DNA from: Desmodesmus armatus
Taxonomy: Eukaryota > Chlorophyta > Chlorophyceae > Sphaeropleales > Scenedesmaceae
Length of the DNA stretch: 64,000 nt
Direction: 5' to 3'
Assembly: GCA_007449985.2 (NCBI GenBank)
Contig: VIIQ02000127.1
Coordinates: forward strand, 186,001-250,000
Shown: piece after piece, positions 11,191-26,844 of the stretch
Numbering within the stretch: position 1 is the first letter of the stretch
Layout: every line of letters starts with the position of its first letter
Position numbers and translations under genes: made by a program
Notes under the pieces: generated by a model
The model's input: the letters and a program-made list of their open reading frames with translations, nothing else
Database searches by the model: none
What the model was told of the DNA's origin: nothing

Positions 11191-14100
11191 TCACACATTG
11201 CGCTTGAGCGTTCTCTGCTTTGTGGCTTTTGCCACCACCTTCTCCTCCACCGGCAGGCCCTTGCGGCGCCTAACAGCATCTATCAGACGGCGTGCCAGGT
11301 TGGCTGGGCCACCTGCCTCGGTGCCAAACTCCTCTAGCTCCTCCTCTGTGGTGGGAACAAAGAAGGGGTCAACCTGCAGGACAGGAAGCACAGACAGGTC
11401 AGCACATAGGACGCAGGCTTGCTTGCTGCTGCAAGCATATGTGTGCCAAGGGTGGCCATCCTGCGGACAAGAGGCAACCAGCAGGCACGTCAGCACATGG
11501 GGCGCAGGCCAGCCTGCTGCTGCAAGCATATGTGTGCCTTGAATGGTGCATCCTGCGGACGAGAGGCAAGCAACAGACAGGTCAGCACATGGGGTGCAGG
11601 CTAGCTTGCGGCTGCAAGCATATGTGCGACTTGAGTGGCGCATCCTGCACACGAGAGGCAAGCAACAGACAGGTCAGCACATGGGATGCAGGTTGGCTTG
11701 CTGCTGCAAGCATACGTGTGCTTTGAGTGAGGCATCCTGCAAACGAGAGGCTTGCCTGACAAACACGAGCTTGGGCAAGCAGGACTCATTTGCAAGGTTC
11801 GGGCAGGATGTCCAGAATCAACGCCTCTGCTACTCCAGCCCAACCGCACCTGCAGCCGCTCCCAGTGTGATAGCAACAAGCTCGCCGAGGCTGCTCCGCT
11901 GCTGCGCCGCCGCATTTCATCAGCCAGGCCAAAGGAGGCCTCCACTGGCAGGTAGGCGTGCACCAAAAAAGCACCACTGCCCTCACGCAGCTCCTCCTGT
12001 GGGACACAGGCAGCAGCCAGCACACAAGGGGGTAGCCTGTTGGTGCAACAAACTGCCAGGCACTAAAGGCGATCACCACCATCTCCCACACCTGAAAACA
12101 AAATACTATCAGCTCTGCCATAAGAGTCCTGCAAACCGTGCTGTACCGACAGCCAGCAAGCCTACCAGGTGCTGCCCTCATGCGCCAGACAATCGTGGGT
12201 GCAGACGTCCCTGTATATTGTCCCTGTCCTTTTTAGACAGTCTCACCTGCAGGATGCGTGCTCGCCGCCTGCCCAGCACCGCGTACACCCCGCTGAGTGC
12301 CTCTGCTGCTGCCTGCACCTGGCACAGGTACAGCGCCTCAACCAGCCGTGGGTCAGCCTCCAGCACAGCACGGCGGCATGCAGCACACATCGCACCCATC
12401 ACCTGCAGGACGGGAGCAGGCAGCAGCAAGGAGGAGTCGTTGGGCGCACGGCAGGACATGGGCAAAGCTGTGATAAAGAAACTGGCAGCTACCAGACAGC
12501 ACTGTCCAGATACAACCGATGCCAGAAGGAAATTGGACTGCATGGCAGTTGTCAACCCAGACTACAGTGCAGTGCAAAGTGCCCGCCAGAACACTGTGCG
12601 TGTTGGCCCACCAGAGATGCTCAGTACTCTCGTTCTGACGTTGCCTTGGTTTCACTGTCATTGCAGGACATACCCCTGGGGCGTAAGCAGGTGGTTCAAG
12701 AGCACAGTGGCGGACATAATGACCAAGCATGATGCCCACCTGTCCTGAGAATGGTCCGTACACCCCCTCTGCCAGGTCCAGCTCCCCACCATGTGCCGGC
12801 AGCATCAGCCGCACCTCCACCTCAAACACCACACCCCACAGCTGCTCATCACACAGAGGGCCAGCAGCACTCGCCATCTGAAAGCCGGCTGTAACCCCAG
12901 ACTCTACACTGCCTGTGATGTGCGGCCACAACTCGGACAGGCCTGCTGCAGCTGCAGCAGCTGCTGCGTCACTGTCAGCAGCTGCAGCTGGCTGCCCTGA
13001 CAGCATGACAGCAGCAGTCGGCCAACCAAACGGCACGCTTAGCTGCTGGCTGGGATCAGCTGCTGCTGCTGCTGCTGCGTCAGCCCCCTCTGCTGCTGCC
13101 GCTTGCGGCGTGTCATGCGATGTGCTGCCGTTGGCTGTGCTGCTGTGTTCGCTGTGCTGGTGCTGCGGGTGCTTGGCTGGTGACTGCTCGACAGCAGGAG
13201 CTCCGGTTAGCTTGGACAGCGGGCCATGCTTGCTGCTGGCACGCACCACATGGCTGCTGGCCACATCAAACAAGCTGCTGGGGCTAGGACTGCTGCTGGT
13301 ACTGCTGGTACTGCTGCTGCAGGACCTGCACGGGCTGCACAGAGCGATGTTGGGGCCAACGTTGCGTGGGCCCAGCAGCCATGCTCTCTGCAGCAGCTGG
13401 CTCAGCTGCTTGTTGCTGTCAGCCAGGTCCCGCGTTGAACGCAGGTACGCTTCACACAGCTTGTGAGCCTCCCTGCTGACCTCACCCCCATCTATACTAC
13501 GCCGCTGCCTGCTGCTATCCTGCTGCTGCTCAAGCCTGCTCTGTCCCCCGTCCTGCTGTTGCTGCTGCGTGTGTTCCTGCTTCCTGTGGTGCTGCTGTAG
13601 CAAGTCCTTGATGAGGTTTGCATGCTCATCCAGGAGCGCTGCTGTGCTGTTGGGCAGTGCATGCGCCTTGACGCGCACCACACAGACACCACTGGGTGTG
13701 GCTGCCTCAACCACCTTAGCAGGCTTGACGGTGACGCCCTCAGGCCCCTCAGAGCCTGACAAGACAGACTCCTTGAACGCAACCAGAGGCGGCGACACCT
13801 GGGAGAGGCAGCACAGCACAGCACAACATGGCACGGACGTGACCATCAGCAAAGAGCTCCACACAACAGAAGCTGCAACATCGCTGGTACTGTGCTGGCA
13901 GTGGGTGCCCTGAAGCACCGAACCACAAAGCTGCAAGCAGCGCAGAAATTTCGCGCCGAGCGATGTGCTAACAGAGTGATGGGCTGGCTTCTGCTGCTGA
14001 CCCTGTTGCCAACCAGTCCTGCGGACACAGCAGTCATCACCAAGCCACTTCCGCTGGCCTACCTGGAAGGGTACTCGTGCAAACCTCTCCCTCAGGTCCT

Positions 14101-17100
14101 TGACCACCGTCTCCAGGTGCACCTCACCAGCAGCACCCAGCAGGTGCTCACCCTTCTCACTCAGACCAACCTCCACAAACGGGTCGGCCCTGCACAGGAC
14201 ATGAGACAGCAGGCAACGGGTCAGCAACAGCTGTTGCATCCAACACTGCCACACTCCCTGACACCCTATAAACCAGAAACACGTATTACCAAAAAACCCA
14301 TGCAGAGCCCTCCTCTGACTCCATTGCACACTTTGAGACCGTGGTGCTGAACTTGCCCCCCCCCCCCCCCCCGGGCCCGGGCAGCAGGTACGGCTTGTAC
14401 CTCTCAAGCCGGGCGACAGGGCCTTGGCCCGTAAAACCTGCCTGCTACACTGCTCCACACATCCCCCAACCTCACCTGTTGAGCAGTTTGAGTCCCTGAG
14501 TGAGTGCAGCCATGTCCGTCGGACAGCTGGGCTCCAGGGCGACCCTGACAATGGGGGCTGCCTGAAAGGTCATGGGGGCCAGGGGCAGGCAGGAGGGGCT
14601 GCTGGACAGTGTGGCACTCTTCAGGATGGTCGTCTCAAGCCCTGACAGAGCCAACACATTGCCGGCAGGCACACTCGATAGCCGCTCAAGCGCCCTGCAG
14701 GGAGGCAAGGAGACAGCAGTTGGAGTTGTCTCTTGTTGCATGTAGCTTTGGAATGTTGACAAACACCCTGGACACACAACAAGAGCCAGACATGCAGGTT
14801 TTTCATCCGTACAGTTGCAACAACCACTACACCATTCCTGTGACTGGTGGCTGTTCGTCCCATTTTCACTTTAAGGGCCCATGCGCCCATGTTCTACGTC
14901 ATCCACCCAACTGCTGAAGACTGCTCACTGCTGTGTGACCCCTCACCTGCCCATCATGAGGTACAGCCCCCTCAGCACAGCAGTCTGGCGCTGCTTGGTA
15001 GGTGCCAGGGGGTCGTACGCGCTTGACAGCACATGCACACGTGCCCCCTCGCGCGCTACACCACTGAACACACGACCAAACGCCAGGAACACCTCCCCAC
15101 TCACACCCTCACCCTGCACCAGGCAAAAGGGACAACATATGTGAGTGGTGAGTGGCTGAAAGGGTGTGCATCAAGTGGCCATCTACCAGCAGTACATGTG
15201 TGTCCACATGTCCCAGCCCAGCCCATAACTCTGGCCCCGCAGCATCGCTTTCGCCCCCCCCCCCCCCCCCGGGGTCAATTGCAGCAAGAGCTGCTCTCAA
15301 CAAAACTGCAAAAGCGCCAGGCAAGCACTGCGTTTGACGTTTTCTGTGACATACAGGGCAGACACCAACCAACAAAAGCCTCACCCACCTGCTCTCCTGC
15401 CTCCCCTACTCTCCGAGGCAGCAGGTTGGCCGGCACTGCAACCATCTTGGACACAAACACCACCAGGGGCGCCTCAGAGCTGCTGCTGGATGCACACAGG
15501 TGACTGTACGAGCGCTCCAGCTGCTGCTGCACCTCAGCCGCCCGACTAGCATCCGCCTGACTAACAAGCACACTGCTGCCACTGCTGCTGACACCATTGC
15601 TGCTGCTGTCAATGCCGTTGCTGCCGGCAGCAGCCTCTGAGGCAGCAGTGGCAACAGGCCGGTCATTCTCAGCAGCTGCATAAGCTGCTCCTGCAGTTGC
15701 CAGTGGCAGCAGTGCAGTGTTGCTGCCCCCCGACAGCAGGTGTGGCAGCCTGAGGGGTGCAGCCTCATCAGGGCTGGGCAGGTGTGTCACAGCCATGCCC
15801 AGCACTGCCTCTGAGAGGGGCAGCCAGGCCTTGAGGACTGCCTTCACTGCTGCACGGGGGTCTGCTGATGGCTCCAGGAGCTTGGTTGGCACCAAGTGGC
15901 TGAGTCCCCTGCTGCTCACAATCGGGCTCAGCACAGACTGCGGGAGGCAAAGGAAGCAGGCATGAGGGACACGTATTGAGCGGCTTTGTACGAAAGGCAA
16001 GCACAATGGTTGTGCACATTGGCAGGGAGCTGCAGACCAAGAGCAGATGTCGATGAACAGACAAGACAGGCCAAAAGCACTTCACAGCCAAAGTTTTTAG
16101 AAGTGGATAATCACTGCAAGACATCAATCTAATCCACACTGACCTGCAGGTCTGCAGTGCCAGGCTGTCGGCCCTCACCTGCACATCCTCCCCCTCGCAC
16201 ACGCTGTATGCGCGCCAGATGGGCTCTAGGGCAAACTGCTCAAACATGCTGCGAGGTGCACTGCGGCCCCCTGAGGCGGCACGTGCCTTGCTGCCCCGCA
16301 CCACACGGCGCTCCTTTGGCAGGAAGCACCAGTCACCCCACAGCGCCTGCAGTACAAACACAGGACGACAGCAAGCCGCACACCCTCACACATGTAGCTG
16401 GCAGGTTTTCAGGCACTTACGATGCAAGCCGGCGTCACAAAATGCTGCTGCCTTGATGCTAAACGCATGCTGCCTTTGTTCAGAACCACTGCTGCTTGTG
16501 GGAAGGCTGTTGCGCCCAAGACTCTGTGGAGGGGCCCAAGGCGGCTGCCATTAACCTTCTACCGAGGGGCAGATGAAAATCGTTTTGTTCTACCAGATAC
16601 GCTGGATGTGAGGGCTAAACCGCACTAAGTAGACTACAATACATATGTATTACGCGTGTGCATGCTGCTACGGGCTTGTGGGTGCCTCCTTGAGCGACAG
16701 CCTGGGCGATGGATGGACTGTTGACCAGGCTCAAAAACTGGCTGCTACGTCGGAAAGCACCACGCAAACATCATATTATATATCACGTGAAGGTATTGGT
16801 TAGGCGCCTTAGGTGCCTGGCGAGCTTGGGTTTCATTTTGGCAGCCTTTCATACAGGTGCTGTCACTGCTGCTGCTGCTGTTCAACATAGTGCACCAGCG
16901 AGAGCTCAATAGCAAGCAGCAGCCCCACGCAACAGCATACAATGGTAGCACAAGCTTTGAACAACAGTACTTTGCCTTGCTAAAGCCCTGCAGCCCGCCC
17001 CAACGACATTGCTGATGCTGTTCATTCAGGGGTCAGTACGTGTTTGGTATACCGCTCGCAAGGAGAGCAGGCTAGCTGAGCATGTACCGCCTTTTCAAAC

Positions 17101-19512
17101 TGAATAACATGTTTGATCGCGTGTTTGCAAGCAGCTACGTGCATGCTGGTGACAGGACTTTGAGATTTTGATTAGGAGTGAAACTTTCAGGGCCTCGAAT
17201 GCACGCCCAAGCGCGTGGGCGGTGCAGCTGATGCAGCTGAACCTTGCTGCCATGCAAGAAGCCTTCATTACCAGCTGCTGCGCCTCTGCAGCCCCTTATT
17301 TTGCAAGCTTTTTGAGATTGTGCCCATTTGGGCACCCCCTCGGTAGAAGGTTAAATGCCATCGCTCACCTGCACCAGTGCCGCTGGCTTTGCCCCCAGCT
17401 TTGCACTGTACATGTCAGCAAACTGGTCCAGCCTGAAGGCCCAGCCGTCACTTGCGCTGCCAAAGGCCACGTTGCCCTTGGAGGGCTGGAACACATCCTC
17501 CTCATCCTGCTCAGCATCAGCAGCAGGGGTGGCGCTGCGACAGCAAGCAAGCGCGCACCAGCAAACCAACGGCAGCAGACATATGTCAGCACCACCACCA
17601 CCAGCAGCAGCAGCAGCAGCAGCAGCAACAACACATGGATTAGGCACACAAAGCTGCAGCCAGAAAGAGCTTGGTGCCTATGGTGTTGAGGTCTGCGTGA
17701 TGCTGCTGCAAACTCAAGACACCAATCTAGCGGTCAACATTTGCAACACCACACACTTTCAAGGCACAATTCCGCCTTGCTCCTATCCAAACCCAACCGT
17801 CACAGAAACTTTTATGCATGCCACTCACTCTGCATCATTCCCTTCCTCCCTGTGCTGCTGCTGCTGCTGCTCTGCCGCCAGCACCGCGTCTGCCTCCCGC
17901 ATGAAGTGCTCACTGTCAAAGGCACTCCAGATCATGTTGGCATGGGCCACAATAGCGTTGAGGCGCTGGGCCGCCTCACTGGCTGACAGCTTCAGCTCTG
18001 TGATCAGGCGGTCAAGCTTGTTCACCATCAGGCAGGGCTTCACCTGCAGCAGCAACACGGTGAGCACAATGTACATCTGACCCACATGTTCACTCCATGC
18101 TTGCTACAAACGTACCCTCTATGCCAAACACACTTACATGCAGTCCAACACAGGGCCTGGGGCTGACTTTCCCAAAACACGTCTGTGCTGATGGAGCCCA
18201 CAGTTCAACATAGACTGGCAGGGTGGCTGCTCAACAGATGCAAGCGAAAGAGGCCGTGGCTCGTGCTGGGACTGCACGCATGCTCAGCAGCGTGCTGCTG
18301 CCAAGCCTCACTGCTGCCAATGCTGAACTGTCCTGGTCCAGACAGCCCGCTGTGGGCATGCGCCTGCCCACATGCGCCCCACCGCAGCGACCCAGCCCCG
18401 GACCCCCTGGCTGCCGCCCACCTTCTCCTCCCATGCCTGGCGCAGCACTGCGTGTGTCTGGATGCACACTCCCTCCACTGCATCCACCACCACCAGGGCA
18501 CCGTCACTCAGGCGCGCTGCTGTGGACACCTCACTGCAGAAGTCAACATGCCCGGGCTGTCGATAAGGTTCACAAGGAAACCAGAAGACAGCTTCTCCTC
18601 GGACGACACTGAGCGGGGGCCCTGCACAGACGGCACAACGTGCAACATAACAGCAGGTTTCCCCTTCGTATGCGACTCCTTCGCCGGTAGTTGAGTGTGG
18701 TTTCTGCGGGCTGTTTGCCGCTTCAACATGCTATGCGGCAGTTGTCACACTGGGCTTGACAAGATTGCCTGCCAGCGGAGGCGCATGCCTGAGTGAACGA
18801 TGGAAGCTTTTCCTGCTCCTTGCCTCTTCCCCGTCATGCTGCAGCTGCCAGCGGTGCTTGCCCTGATGCTGCCGCTCGAGGCACATCTGCTGAGCTTGGT
18901 GGCCGCCAGGCTGGCGCCCCCAACCCCCCGCTGCTAAGCCCCCAAGCTGGTTTCTGCTGTTCACACCGCTGCCCAGCCCCCGAGCTAGTCGCTGCTGCTC
19001 ACCTCAAGCCTCTGTGCTGCTCCTGGCACGTACATGAGGCTGATGCTGCTGCTCTTCATGGTGATGCCCCTGGCCTGTTCATCATCACGGCTGTCAAGGT
19101 AGCGCAGCTCACCAACCATCTTAGGGTGTATTAGCCCGTTGGCGGCGATCAGGTGGTCAGACAGGGTCGTCTTGCCGTGGTCAACATGTGCCATGATGCA
19201 CATGTTGCGGATGCGAGCCTGGGGGAAAGCAGGGCATGGTTGAGGGGCAGGGTGAGGCGACGTGCACGTTGCATAGAAAGGCACAACAGAAGCACCCAGT
19301 GTGCTGAGCTGCAGCAGCTGCATGTCCAGTAACTGTGGTGCTCGCAGGTTGCAAGATCCAGGTGTACTGTGCAAGGCAGCTACAGACGCAATTCTGTACC
19401 CAAACAGTCCGTAACGGCAGCTGCAGGACAGCTGGGCGCAGCTTGGCTGCGTATACATGCCGCCTACCTGCTGCAGCTGCAGCTGCTGTATTTCACTGAC
19501 TGAGACGTTCAT
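11191..19512 (-). CDS. EFL1: Elongation factor-like GTPase 1 (60S ribosome maturation)
   Basis: EFL1 is a cytosolic translational GTPase, related to EF-2, that works with SBDS to release the anti-association factor eIF6 from new 60S subunits. Exons (minus): 19512-19468, 19218-19003, 18621-18422, 18043-17829, 17534-17369, 16346-16179, 15937-15389, 15113-14947, 14694-14476, 14189-14063, 13798-12740, 12402-12247, 11996-11850, 11373-11191, about 1205 residues. All phases agree except at one place. Visible motifs are G1 AHVDHGKT (25-32), the ARGITMKSS switch region, G3 DSPGH (about 108), G4 NKLD (162-165), domain III-IV blocks such as [14 protein letters not shown], and the family C-terminus ending [12 protein letters not shown]. 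Two low-complexity insertions (Ser/Ala/Gln-rich, exons 7 and 11) make it longer than the human protein. The oddity is in the G3 motif at 18551-18556, where frame continuity requires one base more than is present. Confidence 0.93.
11393..11760. repeat. Intronic tandem repeat, ~92 bp x 4
   Basis: Copies begin near 11393, 11484, 11576 and 11668, each with a GTCAGCACAT...GCAGGC...CTGCTGCAAGCATATGTG core. They lie within the last intron of EFL1 and are diverged by several substitutions. Open frames crossing it are by-products of the repeat. Confidence 0.85.
17602..17628. repeat. CAG microsatellite
   Basis: Nine uninterrupted CAG units in the EFL1 intron between exons 4 and 5 (CTG on the coding strand). 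Confidence 0.9.
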
Positions 19513-19923
19513 TTTTATCCTCAAGGGCGCAGAGGCGCCTCCCTGTTGTGTTGGGGATTGTTCAACACCCTGTCGCTGCTGTTGCTGCTGCTGCTGTTGG
19601 GTGCTTTGGAACAGGCATGCTCATCATGGGACGCTTCTGATCCCTGTGACATACAGAGAAGATTGCAACCAGAACACGCCTTCTCAAATCATGTATCTTT
19701 CAGTTCGGTTGTGCTTGGTAACCGTTATGTAATCACTACTTGTCTGGTAGATCGATACAACCACAGCTGCTTTGACAGCCACGATGTTAACTGTGATAAG
19801 GGTGATGGGCTGTAGACATCTGCTGTGTCGATTCACTCGCCTGCCTCAGTGACCACCTCACAGCAGTTCTACAACACAATCCAGATCGTCGCCACCAGCC
19901 ACATCCGACCGTTTCCGTGCAGA
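19513..19923. promoter_or_regulatory. Divergent intergenic region EFL1 / NFS2
   Basis: The 411-bp gap between the EFL1 and NFS2 start codons, transcribed in opposite directions, must hold both promoters. It contains a (CTG)n-like tract near 19575-19600. No canonical TATA box was identified. Confidence 0.5.
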
Positions 19924-22706
<2,783 letters not shown>

Positions 22707-23825
22707 GCTTTGAGCAGTAGTGTGCTTCTGTTGTAACATTGGGCTGGTGACCAGCGTGGCCAGAAGACCACCGTGTGAATTCATAACGGCCAATAGCAAC
22801 AAGCACAATTGATGGGCAAGGCTAAAGCCTTTCAACCTTTGCAAGTTTGGCGAGGTGTAAGGTTTGCAATTGCTAGGTGGTGTGGTTAGACATTGACCAA
22901 ATCCTGCCGTGGTCTGGTGACATGCTGATAGGGTCAACATGAGCTTGCCAGTTGTTGGCGCAAGAACGACACTGCTGTGCCTCAGGAACCACCAGGCTCT
23001 GTTTGGGGCCAGCCCCAAAGGGGCAACTGCTACATTCCCCAAAGCTGCCAAACCCAAAGCTGCCTCTGTTGGACCCGCAGCTGCTGGTACATGCCCAAAC
23101 CTGCTGCCAGGGCTGATGGGAGGGTGCATGTTAGGCCATGCTGCAGCAGCCACAGCTCTGCAGTAGGTTGGAAGGTTCTGTCCTGCAAGAGATTGCGGCT
23201 GCGGATGCCTGTTGCATTGACAGCAGCATCCCATTCTGCAGCATTTGCTGCTGCAGCCGCACGCTGGAAGTCATCAAGATTGAACTGTGGAACATTGTTA
23301 GTGCCATTGAAGGGCCTTATGGTGGACCCAGGAGCCAGCGCAACGACCAAAGGGTGCATTGGTATTCAGCAGCAGCCCGACTCAATCAACCCCGGAGATT
23401 GTCCGAGGTTTTCCATTGGTCACACTTCGTTGTCGTGACGTCATGGGCAGACTGATATATGATTCATTAACGAAAGAACAGAAATACAACATTTTCTTTG
23501 ACAACGTTGATCTATCCGTGCGATCCGATCCTGAAATCCTGAACAACAGCCCGCCAGATCACCATCCTGCCAACCGGGCCTCGACACGGAGCCCATAACT
23601 TCTGTATTCGTTTCAATCACCACAGGTAGAAGCATTCAAACCCGTAGTTGAGGCAGCAGCGGCAGTGATGGTGCCGGGCCCAAATGCAGCTTCTGTGCAG
23701 AAGCGAGTGCTGTTCTTCTGACATATGTGTGCCTAGGCCAGCGCATCAACTCTTTCTCAGTATCATACATTGCTTGTTTATGTTCAGAATTCTTCAGCCA
23801 AGCGTGTGGCCTGCTGCTCTGCAGG
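22707..23825. other. Intergenic stretch, possible gene relic
   Basis: A TGTAA at 22732-22736 is the likely NFS2 poly(A) signal, 26 bases after the stop. On the minus strand 23359-23030 there is an Ala/Asn-rich open stretch containing RSRNLLQ, a motif common just after the signal peptide of algal secreted proteins, and a different frame nearby has CxxC pairs. It could be the remnant of a Cys-rich secreted protein gene, but no intact model can be built. Confidence 0.4.
22732..22736 (+). terminator. TGTAA poly(A) signal of NFS2
   Basis: TGTAA is the established green-algal near-upstream poly(A) signal. It is placed 26 bases after the NFS2 stop codon. Confidence 0.6.
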
Positions 23826-25609
23826 ATGGATGGTGATGAGTCAGCAACATCCTTGCTGGACCTGCCAGACCCCTGCCTGCTGGCAGTGCTGCAGTACTGT
23901 GCAGCCGACAACAATTGCTGCACCCTGTTTAACGCTGCACGGGCTAACAGCAGGCTGCACCAGGCAGCTGTGGCAGTGCTGCACAGCATAGCAGCAAACG
24001 TGCCTCAACAGCGGGACGCCCTCAGGGTTATGCTATACCTGGAAAGGCATGGGGAGTTCATCAGCTCCCTTCACCTGAATGGGAACGACCGCTCCACAGT
24101 CAGTATTCGTCGGCTGCCTCCCAACCTGCAGCTCAGCAGCCTGCAGCTTGACTACATGTGTCTACAACTGTCCGCCCGCCGCCGAAAGCGCCGCTTTCCG
24201 GGCGTGCTGGGTTCTGCTGGGGTAGCAGCCCTCACAAAGTTGCAGTTCAGCCACTGCCAGCTGCTGGATGACACAGAGGGGCTGACAGCAGCACTCACAC
24301 AGCTAGCTGCCAGCTTGGAGCACCTCAGCATCAGACACACGGTCTTCAATGACGCCACACAGCAGTTCCCAACAACGGCCTTGCAGCAGCTGCAGCAGCT
24401 CACCTACCTACACCTTGCTTTCATCTCAGGCAAGCCTTCCCTGCAATCCCTCCAGGCGCTGACGGGGTTGGTCGAGTTGCGGCTTGCTGGTTTTGACGCT
24501 ATCAGCGCCAGCATGCTGTCGCACAAGCCCTACCTCACCCACCTGCATGTGTCCAGCAGTTTCCTGGAGCCACAGGGCCTAGCAGGCAACCCCCAGCTTC
24601 AGTGCCTCACTCTGGAAGGCTGCAAGCTGCTCGGTGCTGATGGATGGGCTGATGAATGGGCTGATGTTGAGCAGTTGCTGTCTCAGCTGCAGCACCTACA
24701 GCAGCTGACGCACTTGAGCACACCAGGGGTTTTGCGGAGGACTCCGTGGGTTCCTCAGCAGGGCGCCATCGATGAGTCTGCAGCAGCCTACGCAGCCCTG
24801 ACAGCCAGCAGCAAGCTGCAGTCTCTTGACATCAGCGGTTCCAAGCTGCCAGCAGGAGTGTGGCGGTACATATTCCCTACTGGCAGGCAGCTACCGCACC
24901 TGACGTCCCTGTACATCACTGCAATCAAGGATCCGTCACACAGGGACGCCCCAGCTCCTGAAGGCAGCCGCCTTGTCAGCTGCTGCCCCAGCCTGCGAGT
25001 TCTGGACATGCAATTGCTGCAGTATGGCACAGAGCTGCTCCCACTGCAGGCGCTGAGCGGGCTGCACACGCTTCACCTTGCTTCTAGGTCCCTCTCAGGA
25101 GCAGACTTCATGCTTGATGTGTGCCAGTTGACCAGACTGAGGCAGCTGTGCATGTTGTGCAGTGGCAGTGCAGAGGATCTGTTGCAGCTCTCACACTTGC
25201 AGCAGCTTACCAAGCTTGAGTACCATGGCCGAGTGGATGGTGCTTTTAGAAAGCATCACATGACCTGCCAGGTGAGCTGAACACTGCAGCTTGCAAGCTG
25301 ACAAGTTGTTGCCTGTCGGCTGTGTGTGCATGTGCTACCAGTGGCGTCATTGCAGAATGACCGGCATGCCAGCATGTCGTGCTGTCTAACTTCGTTCACG
25401 ACAGCATCTGTACCATGGGGCCTTGTTGGGCAAAGGAGTGCATCACTTAGTGACTGCTGCATGGCATTCTTCTTTTGCACATGTACAAAGGCTTGCCTTC
25501 TGCCAACCAGATACAAAAATGTATATTCCCTTATGTTGTGGATGTGCAGGCCCCTGCTGACGAGCCTGTGTGGCGCCAGTGGCTACGTTGGATACTGCAG
25601 CAACCCTGA
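23826..25609 (+). CDS. Leucine-rich-repeat F-box-like protein 1
   Basis: Exons are 23826-25271 and 25550-25609 (GT-AG, phase 0). The N-terminus (LLDLPDPCLLAVLQYC..C.LFNAARANSRLHQAA) has the pattern of an F-box-like helix bundle. It is followed by roughly 15 irregular leucine-rich repeats (LQQLTYLHLAF, LQSLDISGSKLP, LRVLDMQLL). F-box/LRR proteins often select substrates for SCF ubiquitin ligases; that role is only inferred. The gene is paralogous to the LRR gene at 31806-33695, sharing LPDPCLLAVLQ, the GVWRYIFPTGRQLP segment and a short last exon starting around EPVW. In this copy the last exon stops early (LRWILQQP), while another frame continues with SNPELARQAAVAL up to 25646. That frame resembles the end of the paralog, so a one-base indel near 25590-25605 is likely. 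Upstream in-frame codons exist, but the ATG at 23826 matches the paralog start. Confidence 0.8.
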
Positions 25610-25767
25610 ACTGGCACGCCAGGCGGCTGTAGCACTGGGAGAGTGAGGGTGAGTGGGCAGCAGCAGGGGCCGCGGCGACTGTGCTGGCAGCTTACAGCAC
25701 ACCCCTAGCTGCTTGTGGTGATGCTCTGAAGCTGCCCCAGGCATACTGTTGTTGTGCAAAAAGAACT

Positions 25768-25772
25768 TGTAA
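25768..25772 (+). terminator. TGTAA poly(A) signal, LRR gene 1
   Basis: The first clear TGTAA downstream of the LRR gene 1 stop, about 120-160 bases after it depending on the reading of the last exon. Confidence 0.4.
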
Positions 25773-26012
25773 AGGAGTCCCCGAGCAGCATGCCACCACA
25801 GACAAGGATCATCTCCCACTACCGTAGAATGCCTTTCACTGGTGCAGAGCATGCCCTCAGCGGCTCCCGTAACAGAATATTCAACCTCATGTGGCGCTCT
25901 GATCTATCTGCCATCGCCCCTGTCTCTGCTGTGTTTTACCCTTCCAGTCCTGTCAACCTCCTCCTCAGTTTGTGTTGCTTAGGCAGCGTCCTGCTGACAC
26001 GCTGACCAGGTC

Positions 26013-26016
<4 letters not shown>

Positions 26017-26049
<33 letters not shown>
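26017..26049. repeat. CAG microsatellite, 11 units
   Basis: A perfect (CAG)11 in intergenic DNA downstream of LRR gene 1. Flanking frames read as polyglutamine, but no gene model supports translation. Confidence 0.9.
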
Positions 26050-26053
<4 letters not shown>

Positions 26054-26214
26054 GCCTAGATGCACTCTTTGCAAAAGGATGGCGTGTATCTTCTGGAGCA
26101 GATGAGCGTTGGGCAAACCATGGAAGCACATCTGCTGTCAACAGCAGCAGCAGCAACAGCACCCACAAGCAGTAGTACACATGTTGTCTTACAGGCTGGT
26201 GCCCCCTAAGCTTG

Positions 26215-26298
26215 CCAAGGCAGCTAGCCCGGTGGCACGGTGGCACGGCTAGCACGGTGGGCGTGCTAGCCATGGTGGCACTGAGCTAGCTGCCTTGG
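26215..26298. repeat. 84-bp nested hairpin
   Basis: The outer arms are CCAAGGCAGCTAG (26215-26227) and its exact complement at 26286-26298. The inner arms are GGCTAGCAC (26247-26255) and GTGCTAGCC (26263-26271) with a 7-base loop. GGTGGCAC motifs lie between the two stems. It could be a small inverted-repeat element or a small-RNA precursor; no transcript evidence is visible. Confidence 0.75.
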
Positions 26299-26844
26299 AC
26301 TGTGCTGATGGCAGCAGTGTAGCTGACAAAGAGCACGTGCTGAGTGTCTGCTGCACTTTGAGCCACGGTGGCGCAGTTCAAGCACTGCAACGGGTGCACC
26401 AGCCGCTTTGTGCAGCCGGAATGTAGTATGCTGCGGATGTACGGCAGTCATGTGTTGACATGGAGTGAGCTGCAGGCACAATCATTGCACGGTGCAATTG
26501 GGCCTGTCGGCTAGCCTTGTTGTGTGTCTGGCTGTTGGCTTGTTTGGGGCCTCTGCACAGCTACCTGCCGGTGCTGCAGTGAGACTGTAACTGCTGGGAA
26601 GCAGCATCTGGCATGCGCCTTGTCTCAAGCAGCACTGTGCATATGTGCATGTTTTTGTGCGGGTCCCTGGCTGATGCAAGCCGTTGCTTGATAGGACGCC
26701 AGCACTGGTTTGCACAGCTTGGAAGTTGCATGTGCACCAAGTTGATTCAACATGAGATACATGTTGATGTAAGCGTGTGGTGTTCAAGCTGTGCACGCGC
26801 TGCACTGCTCCAGTATGAAAAGCCGGGCTGTGGTGCTAATGCAT

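Noticed and set aside
22900..23380. Retrotransposon gag fragment
   Set aside because: The Ala/Asn-rich stretch has no zinc knuckle, protease or polymerase nearby and could equally be a decayed secreted-protein gene.
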